NCBI RefSeq assembly: GCF_042654065.1
Contig: NZ_JBHSFP010000005.1
Coordinates: forward strand, 124,001 to 188,000
Direction of reading: 5' to 3'
Origin: Sphaerisporangium dianthi
GTDB taxonomy: Bacteria > Actinomycetota > Actinomycetes > Streptosporangiales > Streptosporangiaceae
DNA: 64,000 nt
Program-made: the position numbers and the translations under genes
Notes under the pieces: generated by a model
Told to the model about the DNA's origin: nothing
What the model saw: only the letters and a program-made list of their open reading frames with translations
Databases searched by the model: none
Shown here: positions 42,282-50,706 of the stretch, piece by piece
How the letters are laid out: every line of letters starts with the position of its first letter
Numbering within the stretch: position 1 is the first letter of the stretch

Positions 42282-43661
42282 CTATGCGAGTTCCTCGATG
42301 AAGGCGGCGAGCTGGGCCACGTTGCGGCACTCGTGCATCGGGACCAGCCCGCCGTAGGCGGCCGCCACCGAATCGCCGGTGTCCCACTGCGCGCGCGGCT
42401 CCGGGTTCAGCCAGTACGCGTGCCGGGCGGCGCCGGCGAGCCGTTTCAGGGCGGGCAGCGCAGGACGCTGGTAGTTCGACCGCGCGTCCCCAAGGATCAG
42501 CAGCGACGTCTTGGGGGTGATGGCGTCTGCGTACCTTTCGGCGAACCCCTCCAGCGCGCGGCCGTAGTCGCTGCGCCCGAAGCGGGTGATGTCCGCCTCC
42601 CTGGTCATCGTCGTGATCGCCTCCACGACATCGGCGCCGGGCGCGAAGAACCTGGTGATCTCGTCCACCGTGTCCACGAAGGCGAACGCGCGCACCTTGG
42701 TGAACTGCTCGCGCAGCGCGTACGTCAGCAGCAGCGTGAAGTGCGAGAAGGCGGACACCGAGTCGCTGGCGTCGCACAGCACCACCAGCTCGGGCTTGTG
42801 CGGCCGGCGGGGCCGCATATGGGTCGAGATCGGCACGCCGCCGGTGCTCAGCGACGCCCTCACCGTGCGCCGGAAGTCCAGGCGCCCCCGATGGCCGTGC
42901 CTGTGCTTGATCGTCAGGCGGGTGGCCAGGCGGCGTGCCAGCGGATGGACCTCGCGCCGCAGCCGGGCGAGGTCGGCCTTGGTGACCCGCAGGAAGTCGA
43001 TCTGGTCGACCGGCGGCCGCACCGTGGCCTTCGCGATCTTCTCCACGCCGGAGTCCTCGGCGATCCGCCTGCGCACGTCCGACGCCACGGCCTCCTCGAA
43101 GCCGGCGATGCCGTCCGACAGCCGCCGGCGGGCGACCTTCTCGGCCAGCCCTCCCCGCTCCTGCCCGCGCAGCACCTCGCCGAGCATCCCGGCCATCAGC
43201 GTGCCGGGGGACAGGGCGCGCAGCACCGAGTAGGAGAACCAGTTCTGCCGGCCCGGCCCGGCCGCCTGACGTCCGAAGCGGTCGACCATCGCCCGGACGA
43301 ACGCGCCGAAGGCCGGGTCACCGGTGGCGCCGGCGTCGGCGAGCAGCAGTTCGGTGAGCCGCTCGCGCAGCTCGGCCACCTCGGCGTGCTCCAGATCCGG
43401 CCCGGCCCCCTCCGTCTCCGCGCCGACGCGCAGGCCGCTGGTCAGCGGCGGAAACCACAGGTCGAACAGCGTGTCGAAGGCCGGCCGGTACGCCGGGCGC
43501 TTCACCAGCGTCGCCGCGTACGCCTCGCGCAGCGTCTCACGCTCGGTCAACTCGATCACCTGAAGCGCACGGACGGCGTCCAGCCCTTCGGCCGGCGACA
43601 CCGGCACCCCGGCGCCGCGCAGCGCCCCCAGGAACCGCACATGCCTATCCAGCAACGACAA
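42282..43661 (-). CDS. VWA-domain CoxE-like protein
   Basis: A 459-residue protein of the CoxE/VWA group. The C-terminal VWA domain has the metal site LVVLCDASDSVSAFSHF (D-A-S-D-S) and later LLILGDARSNYQRPAL; the N-terminal 250 residues are helical and Arg-rich. Such proteins act with MoxR ATPases to insert metals or assemble complexes. The TTG start is supported by AGAGG about 6 nt upstream and by the conserved MSLLDRHVRFLGALR-type beginning. It is downstream of the MoxR gene on the same strand with a 222-bp repeat-containing gap. Confidence 0.88.
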   Translation of the reverse strand: MSLLDRHVRFLGALRGAGVPVSPAEGLDAVRALQVIELTERETLREAYAATLVKRPAYRPAFDTLFDLWFPPLTSGLRVGAETEGAGPDLEHAEVAELRERLTELLLADAGATGDPAFGAFVRAMVDRFGRQAAGPGRQNWFSYSVLRALSPGTLMAGMLGEVLRGQERGGLAEKVARRRLSDGIAGFEEAVASDVRRRIAEDSGVEKIAKATVRPPVDQIDFLRVTKADLARLRREVHPLARRLATRLTIKHRHGHRGRLDFRRTVRASLSTGGVPISTHMRPRRPHKPELVVLCDASDSVSAFSHFTLLLTYALREQFTKVRAFAFVDTVDEITRFFAPGADVVEAITTMTREADITRFGRSDYGRALEGFAERYADAITPKTSLLILGDARSNYQRPALPALKRLAGAARHAYWLNPEPRAQWDTGDSVAAAYGGLVPMHECRNVAQLAAFIEELA

Positions 43662-43670
43662 GAGCCACCT

Positions 43671-43870
43671 CTGTGTTTGTTTGCCTCGCTTCGCTCGGCG
43701 TGCTCGGGGCGCCTTTGAGGCGGCGCCGTTCGTCGTCGTTCACGAGCGCTCGTTCCTCGCACTCGCTCTCTCCTCCTCAGGACACCGCCGCGCCCCGAGC
43801 TGTGTTTGTTTTGCCTCGCTTCGCTCGGCGTGCTCGGGGCGCCTTTGAGGCGGCGCCCTTCGTCGTCGTA
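43671..43870. repeat. Two copies of a 70-bp direct repeat
   Basis: A segment from CTGTGTTTGT through GCCTCGCTTCGCTCGG and GGCGCCTTTGAGGCGGCGCC to TTCGTCGTCG occurs at 43671-43740 and 43800-43870 with only a one-base indel and one or two changes. Each copy contains a GGCGCC...GGCGCC hairpin. They fill the gap between the VWA and MoxR genes. Confidence 0.85.
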
Positions 43871-43883
43871 TTTGAGGCGGGGC

Positions 43884-44750
43884 TTAGGAAGGTGCGAGGC
43901 CTAGGTCCTTGATGGCTCGTGATTGGTCGGACGCGTGTTTGAGCACGACGCCCAGCGTGCCCGCCGTCGTGGCCGCGTCCAGGTCGGAGCGGCCCAGCGC
44001 GAGCAGGGTGTGGGCCCAGTCGATGGTCTCGGCGATCGACGGCGACTTCTTCAGTTCCAGCGCGCGCAGCGTGGCGACCGTGCGGGCGAGCTGCTCGGCC
44101 AGCGAGGCGGCGATGCCGGGCACCTGCGCGATGACGATGTCCCGCTCGCGTTCGGGCGAGGGGTAGTCGAGGTGCAGGTACAGGCAGCGCCGCTTCAGCG
44201 CCTCCGACAGCTCCCGGGTCGCGTTCGAGGTCAGCACGACGTACGGCCTGCGGGTCGCGGTGATCGTGCCGAGCTCGGGGATCGTCACCTGGTAGTCGGA
44301 CAGGATCTCCAGCAGCAGGCCCTCGACCTCGACGTCGGCCTTGTCGATCTCGTCGATCAGCAGCACGGTCGGACCGGTGCGCCTGATCGCTTTCAGCAGC
44401 GGCCGTTCCAGCAGGAACTCCTCGCTGAAGATGTCGTCGTGGGTCTCCTCCCATGCCTGCCCGCCGGCGGACTGGATGCGCAGGAGCTGCTTCTTGTAGT
44501 TCCACTCGTACAGCGCCCGGGCCTCGTCCAGCCCTTCGTAGCACTGCAGGCGGATCAGCTCGGCCCCCGCGGCCTGGGCGACGGCCTTGGCGAGCTGCGT
44601 CTTGCCCACCCCCGCCGGTCCCTCGGCCAGCAGCGGCTTGCCCAGGGCGGCGGCCAGGAAGACCGGAGTCGTGATGCCGTCGTCGGTCAGATAGTCCACG
44701 GCGGCGAGCCGTTCTCCGGCGTCGGCGGGCGAGGTGAACCACGACGTCAT
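43884..44750 (-). CDS. MoxR-family AAA+ ATPase
   Basis: A 288-residue AAA+ ATPase with Walker A AEGPAGVGKTQLAKAVAQ (near 43-60), Walker B VLLIDEIDKADVEVEGLLLEIL, sensor 1 VVLTSNATRELSEALKRRC and the arginine finger segment. This MoxR subgroup accompanies CoxE-like VWA proteins, here the next gene downstream. It probably remodels or loads metal into an enzyme, but no such target enzyme gene is in the window. GGGAGC precedes the ATG. Confidence 0.9.
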   Translation of the reverse strand: MTSWFTSPADAGERLAAVDYLTDDGITTPVFLAAALGKPLLAEGPAGVGKTQLAKAVAQAAGAELIRLQCYEGLDEARALYEWNYKKQLLRIQSAGGQAWEETHDDIFSEEFLLERPLLKAIRRTGPTVLLIDEIDKADVEVEGLLLEILSDYQVTIPELGTITATRRPYVVLTSNATRELSEALKRRCLYLHLDYPSPERERDIVIAQVPGIAASLAEQLARTVATLRALELKKSPSIAETIDWAHTLLALGRSDLDAATTAGTLGVVLKHASDQSRAIKDLGLAPS

Positions 44751-44846
44751 CGGCGCTCCCGTCGTTGACCCGAATGATGTTCTACTCTAACCCGCCCGAC
44801 AGGTACGAAGTCGCCCACAAGGTGCGCTAATCTTGTCCTGCTTCCA

Positions 44847-44920
44847 GCGCCGCTAGCTCAGTTGGTTAGAGCAGCTGACTCTTAATCAGCGGGTCCGGGG
44901 TTCGAGTCCCTGGCGGCGCA
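44847..44920 (+). tRNA. tRNA-Lys (anticodon CTT)
   Basis: A 74-nt cloverleaf. The acceptor arms GCGCCGC (44847-44853) and GCGGCGC (44913-44919) pair fully, with A44920 as discriminator. The D arm is GCTCAGTTGGTTAGAGC, the anticodon stem GCTGA/TCAGC with loop CTCTTAA (anticodon CTT, Lys), and the T arm contains GGTTCGAGTCC. CCA is not encoded. Confidence 0.97.
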
Positions 44921-44927
44921 CAGGCAG

Positions 44928-44959
44928 AAACCCCAGCTCGCCACGGCGAGCTGGGGTTT
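44928..44959 (+). terminator. Rho-independent terminator after tRNA-Lys
   Basis: AAACCCCAGCTCGCC (44928-44942) and GGCGAGCTGGGGTTT (44945-44959) are exact reverse complements over 15 bp, followed by TTTCTTCG. It lies 8 nt after the tRNA. Confidence 0.92.
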
Positions 44960-45029
44960 CTTCGTTATGCGGGCGAGTGGTCGAAATCGGGTTGGCCGGG
45001 CCGGGGGGATGGGGGAGACTCGGTGGGCG

Positions 45030-45572
45030 ATGGACGAGCGACGAACGGTACGCGTATCCAAGTACCTGGCCAAGCATCTGCGGCACGAACCGGGCCGCAT
45101 CGGGCTCACCCTTGACGAGAACGGATGGGTGGAGCTGGACGCTCTCCTGCGTGCGGCCGGTGCGCACGGCTTCCCGATCACGATGCAGGAAGTGGAGCAC
45201 GTGGTCGCCGTCAACGACAAACGACGTTTCGTGCTCCAGGACGGGCGAATCCGCGCCAGCCAGGGGCATTCGATCCCGGTCGAGCTCGAACTGCCGGTGG
45301 TCGAGCCGCCGGCGATCCTCTACCACGGCACCGTGGCCCGGAGCCTGCCTCCGATCCGCGAGCAGGGGCTGCGGCCGATGAGCCGCCACCACGTGCACCT
45401 GTCCCCGGACCGCGAGACCGCGACCCGGGTGGGCGCCCGCCGGGGCGTCCCGGTCGTGCTCGTCGTGGACGCCGCGGCCATGCGCGCCGCCGGGCACGAG
45501 TTCCACCTCAGCGCCAACGGCGTATGGCTGGTGGAACATGTCCCGCCCGGGTTTTTGATCTTCCCCGGGTGA
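45030..45572 (+). CDS. kptA: RNA 2'-phosphotransferase (Tpt1/KptA)
   Basis: A 180-residue enzyme that removes the 2'-phosphate from RNA (as after tRNA splicing in eukaryotes) to NAD+, giving ADP-ribose 1''-2'' cyclic phosphate. The conserved parts are all present: VSKYLAKHLRHEPGRIGLTLDENGWVELDALL, ILYHGTVARSLPPIREQGLRPMSRHHVHLS, and GHEFHLSANGVWLVEHVPP. The catalytic Arg-His and HGT elements are intact. ATG 45030 is chosen over 45009 by the family start. Its bacterial substrate is not known. It follows a tRNA gene and terminator, so it has its own promoter. Confidence 0.9.
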   Translation: MDERRTVRVSKYLAKHLRHEPGRIGLTLDENGWVELDALLRAAGAHGFPITMQEVEHVVAVNDKRRFVLQDGRIRASQGHSIPVELELPVVEPPAILYHGTVARSLPPIREQGLRPMSRHHVHLSPDRETATRVGARRGVPVVLVVDAAAMRAAGHEFHLSANGVWLVEHVPPGFLIFPG

Positions 45573-45656
45573 CCGTCCGGCGGCTTCCTCGCTGTGAAAG
45601 GTTCACCGCCGTGCGGTGGATGCGCCACGACGGAAAGGGGGCGTTCGTGACCTTGA

Positions 45657-45686
45657 TTGACAGTCGCTCCGCTGCCAGGTTAGGAA
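45657..45686 (+). promoter_or_regulatory. Probable promoter of the arabinan-hydrolase genes
   Basis: TTGACA (45657-45662), 18 nt, then TAGGAA (45681-45686) lies 135 bp before the first GH43-like gene, upstream of the palindrome at 45735. Confidence 0.5.
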
Positions 45687-45734
45687 TGCGCCGATATTCC
45701 TCATTCACCACTACGTCAACGGTGGCAGTGGAAT

Positions 45735-45746
45735 GTTAGCGCTAAC
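45735..45746. promoter_or_regulatory. LacI-type palindrome before the GH43-like genes
   Basis: GTTAGCGCTAAC is a perfect 12-bp palindrome with the central CG of LacI-family operators. It differs from the CebR-type boxes elsewhere in the window, so another sugar repressor is likely. It lies downstream of the promoter and 75 bp before the gene. Confidence 0.7.
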
Positions 45747-45821
45747 GTCCTAGATAACGACGTCCTTGACGCGACGCCTTAGCGCCGGCAGATCACGCCA
45801 CCCGAGGTGGAGGCCCGCCGC

Positions 45822-47216
45822 ATGCGTACCCGTCAGAGTTCCCCGGCGCGCGGCATCGGCGCGGTCCTGGCGCGCCCGGGCGCCAGACGAGCACTCGCCG
45901 GCGTCGCCGCGCTGATCGCCGCCCTCGCGGTGATCGTGCTCCCGCCGGTCGCGGCCCACGCCGCCGGCCCCGTCCCGCACTACCTGATGACCGCCTTCAC
46001 CAACAGCAGCGAGTCGAACATGTACGTCTACGACTCGTCGAACGCCACGAACTACAACCTGGTTCGGGCCAACGCCTACAAGCCGCCGTCGGGGCTGATC
46101 CGCGACCCGAGCGTGATGCGGCACACCGACGGCTACTACTACCTCGTCCACACCACCAACTGGACGGGCAACACCATCGGTTTCGCCCGCAGCGCCGACG
46201 CGGTGACCTGGACGTTCCTCCGCAACGTCACCGTCGGCCTGAACGGCAGCACCGGCAGCACCTGGGCGCCGGAGTGGTTCAAGGACTCCGACGGCAGCGT
46301 GCACGTCATCTTCTCGGCCTCCACGACCGGCACGGCCGGGCAGTTCAGGCCGTACCGCATCACCGCCACCGACGGTTCCCTGTCGGCGTGGACCGCCCCG
46401 GTGGCGCTGGGCATCCCGGCGAACTACATCGACAGCTTCGTGGTCAAGGCCGGCTCCACGTACCACAACTTCCTCAAGAACGAGACGACCAAGTACATCG
46501 AGCACGCCACCGCGACGTCGCTCAACGGCCCGTGGCAGTTCACCGGCGTCGGCAACTGGGCGGGGTGGGGGTCGGGGCTGGAGGGGCCGGCGCTGACGCG
46601 TCTGCCCGACGGCAGATGGCGGCTCTACTTCGACAACTACTCCGGCGGCCGGTACTACTACACCGACAGCGCGGACCTGTACTCGTTCGGGCCGAAGTAC
46701 GAACTGCCCGGTCTGTCCGGCGTGGCCAGGCACTTCACCGTGCTCCGCGAGGACTCCGGCGACACGACGGCGATCCCCGCCGGCAACTGGTCGCTGCGGT
46801 CGGTCAACGCCCCCGACCGCTACCTGCGCCACCGTAACTATCTGGCCTACGTGGACCCGCTCAGCGCCTCGAGCCCGCTCGCCGACCGCCGGGACGCCAC
46901 GTTGACCGTGGTCGCGGGACTGGCGCAGGCGAACTGCTACTCGTTCCGGGCGGTGAACCTGTCCGGCTACTACCTGCGCCACTACAACATGCGGCTGACC
47001 TTGCAGCGCGACGACGGCTCGGCGATCTTCAAGAGCGACGCCACCTTCTGCGGACGGGCGGGGCTCGCGGGCGCGGGCGCGGTGTCCTTGGAGTCCTACA
47101 ACCTGCCCGGCCGCTACCTGCGCCACTACAACTACGAGATGCGGCTCGACTTCAGGGAGTCCACCTCGGTGTTCGCCTCGGACGCCTCGTTCACGGTGAC
47201 CGCGCCACTGGCCTGA
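45822..47216 (+). CDS. Secreted GH43-like arabinan hydrolase with AbfB/CBM42 domain
   Basis: A 464-residue secreted protein. A basic start and hydrophobic core ending VAAHAAG give a signal peptide (cleavage after about residue 47). The five-bladed propeller shows LIRDPSVMRHTDGYYYLVHT (the catalytic Asp region of GH43-type folds), STWAPEWFKDSDG and GPALTRLPDGRWRLYFD. From about residue 322 a beta-trefoil with three repeats of the type RSVNxPDRYLRHRNY, RAVNLSGYYLRHYN and ESYNLPGRYLRHYN is the CBM42/AbfB arabinose-binding domain. It would attack arabinofuranosyl side chains outside the cell. ATG 45822 has GAGGTGGAGG upstream. Confidence 0.85.
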   Translation: MRTRQSSPARGIGAVLARPGARRALAGVAALIAALAVIVLPPVAAHAAGPVPHYLMTAFTNSSESNMYVYDSSNATNYNLVRANAYKPPSGLIRDPSVMRHTDGYYYLVHTTNWTGNTIGFARSADAVTWTFLRNVTVGLNGSTGSTWAPEWFKDSDGSVHVIFSASTTGTAGQFRPYRITATDGSLSAWTAPVALGIPANYIDSFVVKAGSTYHNFLKNETTKYIEHATATSLNGPWQFTGVGNWAGWGSGLEGPALTRLPDGRWRLYFDNYSGGRYYYTDSADLYSFGPKYELPGLSGVARHFTVLREDSGDTTAIPAGNWSLRSVNAPDRYLRHRNYLAYVDPLSASSPLADRRDATLTVVAGLAQANCYSFRAVNLSGYYLRHYNMRLTLQRDDGSAIFKSDATFCGRAGLAGAGAVSLESYNLPGRYLRHYNYEMRLDFRESTSVFASDASFTVTAPLA

Positions 47217-47259
47217 GCGCACGCCCTCCCCGGCGGGCTCCAACGGAAAGGACGAGCCG

Positions 47260-48729
47260 ATGTCCACGCATCCCTCACCCACGCGCGGTCCGCTCCGGCG
47301 ACGGGCGGTGACCGCCATGGCCGCGCTGCTCGCCATGCTCGCCGTACTGCTGGCGCCGGGCACGGCGCACGCCTCGCCCGCCGTGCAGTACACCAACCCG
47401 CTGGCCGCGCAGCGCGCCGACCCGCACATCTTCCGGCACACCGACGGCTACTACTACTTCACCGCGACCGTCCCGCAGTACGACCGCATCGTGCTGCGCC
47501 GGGCCACCACCCTCCAGGGACTGGCGACCGCCCCGGAGACGGTCATCTGGCGCAAGCACACCAGTGGGGAGATGGGCGCGCACATCTGGGCGCCGGAGAT
47601 CCACTTCATCAACGGCAAGTGGTACGTCTACTTCGCCGCCGGCCGGGCCGACGACGTGTGGAGAATCCGGATGTACGTGCTGGAGAACTCCAGCGCCGAC
47701 CCGCTGAGCGGGACCTGGACCGAGCGCGGCCGTATCACCACGCCGTGGGACACCTTCTCCCTGGACGCCACCACCTTCGTCGCCAACGGCGTGCGCTATC
47801 TGCTCTGGGCGCAGCAGGAGCCGAACATCTCGACCAACTCCAACCTGTACATCGCCCGCATGGGCGCCAACCCGTGGACGATCACCGGCGCCACGACCCG
47901 CCTGACCGTGCCGACGCTGGCCTGGGAGACCCGCGGGTACAAGGTGGCCGAAGGGCCGGCGGTGCTGCAGCGCAACGGGCGGCTGTTCCTCACCTACTCG
48001 GCCAGCGCCACCGACGCCAACTACTGCCTCGGGATGCTCACCGCGTCCGCCTCGGCCGACCCGCTGCAGGCCTCGTCCTGGACGAAGAGCGCCAATCCGG
48101 TCTTCGCCACCAGCGCCGCGACCGGCCAGTACGGCCCGGGCCACAACTCCTTCACCGTCTCCGAGGACGGCCAGAGCGACATCATGGTCTACCACGACCG
48201 CAACTACCGGGACATCTCCGGCGATCCGCTCAACGATCCGAACCGGCGCACCCGGCTGCAGAAGGTGTACTGGACGGCGAACGGCACCCCCGACTTCGGC
48301 ATCCCGGTGCCGGACGGGGCCACGCCGGCACGGCTGATGTCCTACGACCAGCCGGGGTACGCGGTCCGCCACTGGGACTACCGGGCGCGCCTGGAGGCGA
48401 ACGTCTCTCCGCTGGCGGACTCCCAGTTCCGCCTGGTGGCGGGGCTGTCCGGCTCGGGCACGGTCTCGCTGGAGTCGACCAACTTCCCCGGATACTTCCT
48501 GCGGCACCGCGACTACGCGGCCTGGGTGCAGAAGGGCGACGGCACGAGCCTGTTCAACGCGGACGCGTCCTTCGCCCGCCGCGCCGGGCTCTCGGGGACG
48601 GGAACCGTCTCGCTGGAGGCGGTGAACTTCCCGGGGTACTTCCTGCGGCACCGGGCGGGCCAGGTGTGGCTCGAACAGAACGACGGCACCGGCGCCTTCC
48701 GGGACAGCGCCAGCTTCATCCTGGAATGA
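47260..48729 (+). CDS. Secreted GH43 alpha-L-arabinofuranosidase with AbfB/CBM42 domain
   Basis: A 489-residue secreted enzyme, 43 bp after the previous gene and probably in the same operon. The signal peptide ends near GTAHAS. GH43 motifs: RADPHIFRHTDGYYYFTAT (catalytic base region), HIWAPEIHFINGKWYVYFA, and KVAEGPAVLQRNGRLFLTYSA (acid Glu region). The C-terminal trefoil repeats ESTNFPGYFLRHRDY and EAVNFPGYFLRHRAG belong to CBM42. GGAAAGGA precedes the ATG. Together the pair should strip arabinose from plant arabinan or arabinoxylan. Confidence 0.9.
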   Translation: MSTHPSPTRGPLRRRAVTAMAALLAMLAVLLAPGTAHASPAVQYTNPLAAQRADPHIFRHTDGYYYFTATVPQYDRIVLRRATTLQGLATAPETVIWRKHTSGEMGAHIWAPEIHFINGKWYVYFAAGRADDVWRIRMYVLENSSADPLSGTWTERGRITTPWDTFSLDATTFVANGVRYLLWAQQEPNISTNSNLYIARMGANPWTITGATTRLTVPTLAWETRGYKVAEGPAVLQRNGRLFLTYSASATDANYCLGMLTASASADPLQASSWTKSANPVFATSAATGQYGPGHNSFTVSEDGQSDIMVYHDRNYRDISGDPLNDPNRRTRLQKVYWTANGTPDFGIPVPDGATPARLMSYDQPGYAVRHWDYRARLEANVSPLADSQFRLVAGLSGSGTVSLESTNFPGYFLRHRDYAAWVQKGDGTSLFNADASFARRAGLSGTGTVSLEAVNFPGYFLRHRAGQVWLEQNDGTGAFRDSASFILE

Positions 48730-48811
48730 CCGGTGAAGGCCGACCTTGGAGATCGCCACGCGCGTTCATGAGCGGTTGAACCCGCGTGGCGGCACGCGCG
48801 TCGTAGCCACC

Positions 48812-49369
48812 ATGGGATCTTCCGATGAGTCGCTCATCGAGGGCATGGCGTCCGGAGACCAGGACGCCACGTCCGCTCTCGTGCGGAGGTTCCACGCACG
48901 GGTGTACGGGCTGGCGCTCGGGGTGGTCGGCGATCCCGGGCTCGCCGAGGAGGTGGCCCAGGACGCCTTCGTGCGGGCCTGGCGGCACGCGGCCACCTAC
49001 GACGTGCGGCGCGGGCGCGGAGCCACCTGGCTGCTGACCATCGCCAGGAACGCCGCCGTGGACGCCGTCCGGCTCCGCCGCGATCTGCCGGTCGAGCCGG
49101 GAGGCATCCGCGCCCGGACCTCGACCCTGCCCCGGGACGAGATCGACCACGACGGCGCCGAGCGGCTGTCGCTGGAGCTGCGCGGCCTCCCGCCCGAGCA
49201 GAGCAGGCTCGTCGTGCTGTCGGTGTGCTACGGGTTCACGGCCAAGGAGATCGCCGAGCGCGAGGGGATACCGCTGGGAACGGCGAAGACCCGGATCCGG
49301 CGCGGCCTGGCACGGCTGCGCCGGGAGCTCAGCGCGGTCGCCGAGGGCCGGCCACGGGACGAGGGGTGA
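48812..49369 (+). CDS. ECF-type RNA polymerase sigma factor
   Basis: A 185-residue sigma-70 family factor. Region 2 includes RFHARVYGLALGVVGDPGLAEEVAQDAFVRAWRHAATYDVRRG and region 4 GFTAKEIAEREGIPLGTAKTRIRRGLARLRREL. It lacks a third domain and fits the SigK/SigL-like ECF group. The ATG 48812 is plausible but has no ribosome-binding site; a TTG at 48746 or 48776 would lengthen it. No anti-sigma gene with zinc-finger or membrane helix is adjacent, so its control is unclear. Confidence 0.85.
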   Translation: MGSSDESLIEGMASGDQDATSALVRRFHARVYGLALGVVGDPGLAEEVAQDAFVRAWRHAATYDVRRGRGATWLLTIARNAAVDAVRLRRDLPVEPGGIRARTSTLPRDEIDHDGAERLSLELRGLPPEQSRLVVLSVCYGFTAKEIAEREGIPLGTAKTRIRRGLARLRRELSAVAEGRPRDEG

Positions 49370-49487
49370 AGGTCCGCGGAACGAGGGGATGAAGGGCCGC
49401 GTGGCGGTCGTGGAAGCGGGGGCCGGCCCGAGCCGTTCCGGGGTCGCCTTCAGCGACGGCGTCCCGGTGCGCCGACGCGCACCCCGA

Positions 49488-50549
49488 TCACTTCCAGGCG
49501 ACGCCTCCCAGCAGGCCATCGGTCACATCGGCGGGCGAGGCCGCGCCGCAGAGGGTCAGGGCGTTCGCCAGTTCGTTCCTCAGCAGTTCGAGGACCCGTT
49601 CCACGCCGGCCTGGCCGGCGACCGCCAGCCCCCACAGCGCCGGACGCCCGATCGCCGCGGCGGCGGCGCCGAGCGCGAGCGCCTTCACCACGTCGGTGCC
49701 GCGCCGCACCCCGCCGTCGAGCAGCAGCGGCACCGTTCCGCCCACCGCCTCGGCCACCAGCGGCAGCCGGTCGAGCGAGGCGGGAACGGTGTCCAGCTGG
49801 CGGCCGCCGTGGTTGGACACGATGAGCCCGTCGACGCCGTGCTCGACCGCGAGGCGGGCGTCCTCGGGGTGGAGCACGCCTTTGAGCACGATCGGCAGTG
49901 AGGTCGTCTCCTTCAGCCAGTCGACGTGCCGCCAGGAGATGTCCGGCGACAGCACGACCTGCCGCACCTTGCCCTCCTCCTCCATGTTCGCGCAGTGGAT
50001 GCCGGGGGGCAGGTCGTGGAAGCGGTTGCGGTCTCCCCGCTCGTTGCGGCCGAGGGCGGGGGAGTCGGCGGTGACGACCAGCGCGCGGCAGCCCGCGTCC
50101 TCGGCGCGCCGGACGAGCGAGGCGGTGAAGTCCAGGTCGGGCTGGATGTACAGCTGGAACCACAGCTTGGCGCCGCAGGCGGCGATCTGCTCGATCGTGA
50201 CCGTGGAGAGCATCGCGGCGATCATGATGACGCCGGCCTCGGCGGCGGCGCGGGCGGTGGCGCGCTCGGCGTCGGGGTGGGCCAGCCGGTGGAACGCCGT
50301 CGGCGCCAGCAGGATGGGCATGGACGCGCTCTCGCCGAGCACGGTGACCTCCAGCCGGGGGGCGCCCTGGCCGCGCAGGATCCGCGGGACCAGCGTGTGG
50401 CGCCTGAACGCGGCCTCGTTGGCGGCCACCGTGATCTCGTCCTGGGCGCCGCCGGCGAAGTAGTCGTAGTGCGCCGGATCGAGCCGCGCGCGGGCGGCCG
50501 GTTCGAAGTCGCGGAGGTTCACCGGCGCCGGCGCCGTCTCGCGCGTCAT
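49488..50549 (-). CDS. FMN-dependent alpha-hydroxy-acid oxidase/dehydrogenase
   Basis: A 353-residue TIM-barrel flavoenzyme of the lactate/glycolate oxidase family. It contains LAPTAFHRLAHPDAE, FQLYIQ, VVTADSPALGRNERGDRN, LKGVLHPEDARLAVEHGVDGLIVSNHGGRQLD with the active-site His, and VPLLLDGGVRRGTDVVKALALGA for FMN phosphate. No membrane segment. Substrate among lactate, glycolate or mandelate cannot be told. ATG 50549 begins the family-like region; its ribosome-binding site is weak. It is divergent from a P450 with a shared inverted repeat between. Confidence 0.88.
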   Translation of the reverse strand: MTRETAPAPVNLRDFEPAARARLDPAHYDYFAGGAQDEITVAANEAAFRRHTLVPRILRGQGAPRLEVTVLGESASMPILLAPTAFHRLAHPDAERATARAAAEAGVIMIAAMLSTVTIEQIAACGAKLWFQLYIQPDLDFTASLVRRAEDAGCRALVVTADSPALGRNERGDRNRFHDLPPGIHCANMEEEGKVRQVVLSPDISWRHVDWLKETTSLPIVLKGVLHPEDARLAVEHGVDGLIVSNHGGRQLDTVPASLDRLPLVAEAVGGTVPLLLDGGVRRGTDVVKALALGAAAAAIGRPALWGLAVAGQAGVERVLELLRNELANALTLCGAASPADVTDGLLGGVAWK

Positions 50550-50613
50550 CGGCGCGGCCTCGTGTCGCCGGGGACGGGTGGCCACGAGCGGATCACGGCA
50601 TGGTCCATGCCGG

Positions 50614-50678
50614 TTATACGAATCCCCGCGTATCCGGAGATTCATCACGAATCCCTCAGGACGCTATTTTTCGTATAA
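50614..50678. promoter_or_regulatory. Divergent promoter region with 9-bp inverted repeat
   Basis: TTATACGAA (50614-50622) and TTCGTATAA (50670-50678) are exact reverse complements 47 nt apart, one near each gene start. Each contains a TATA-like -10 element facing outwards or a regulator site, so the two genes could be co-regulated. Confidence 0.5.
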
Positions 50679-50706
50679 CAAGGGTCCCTAGAGGCAGGGG
50701 AGAGCC

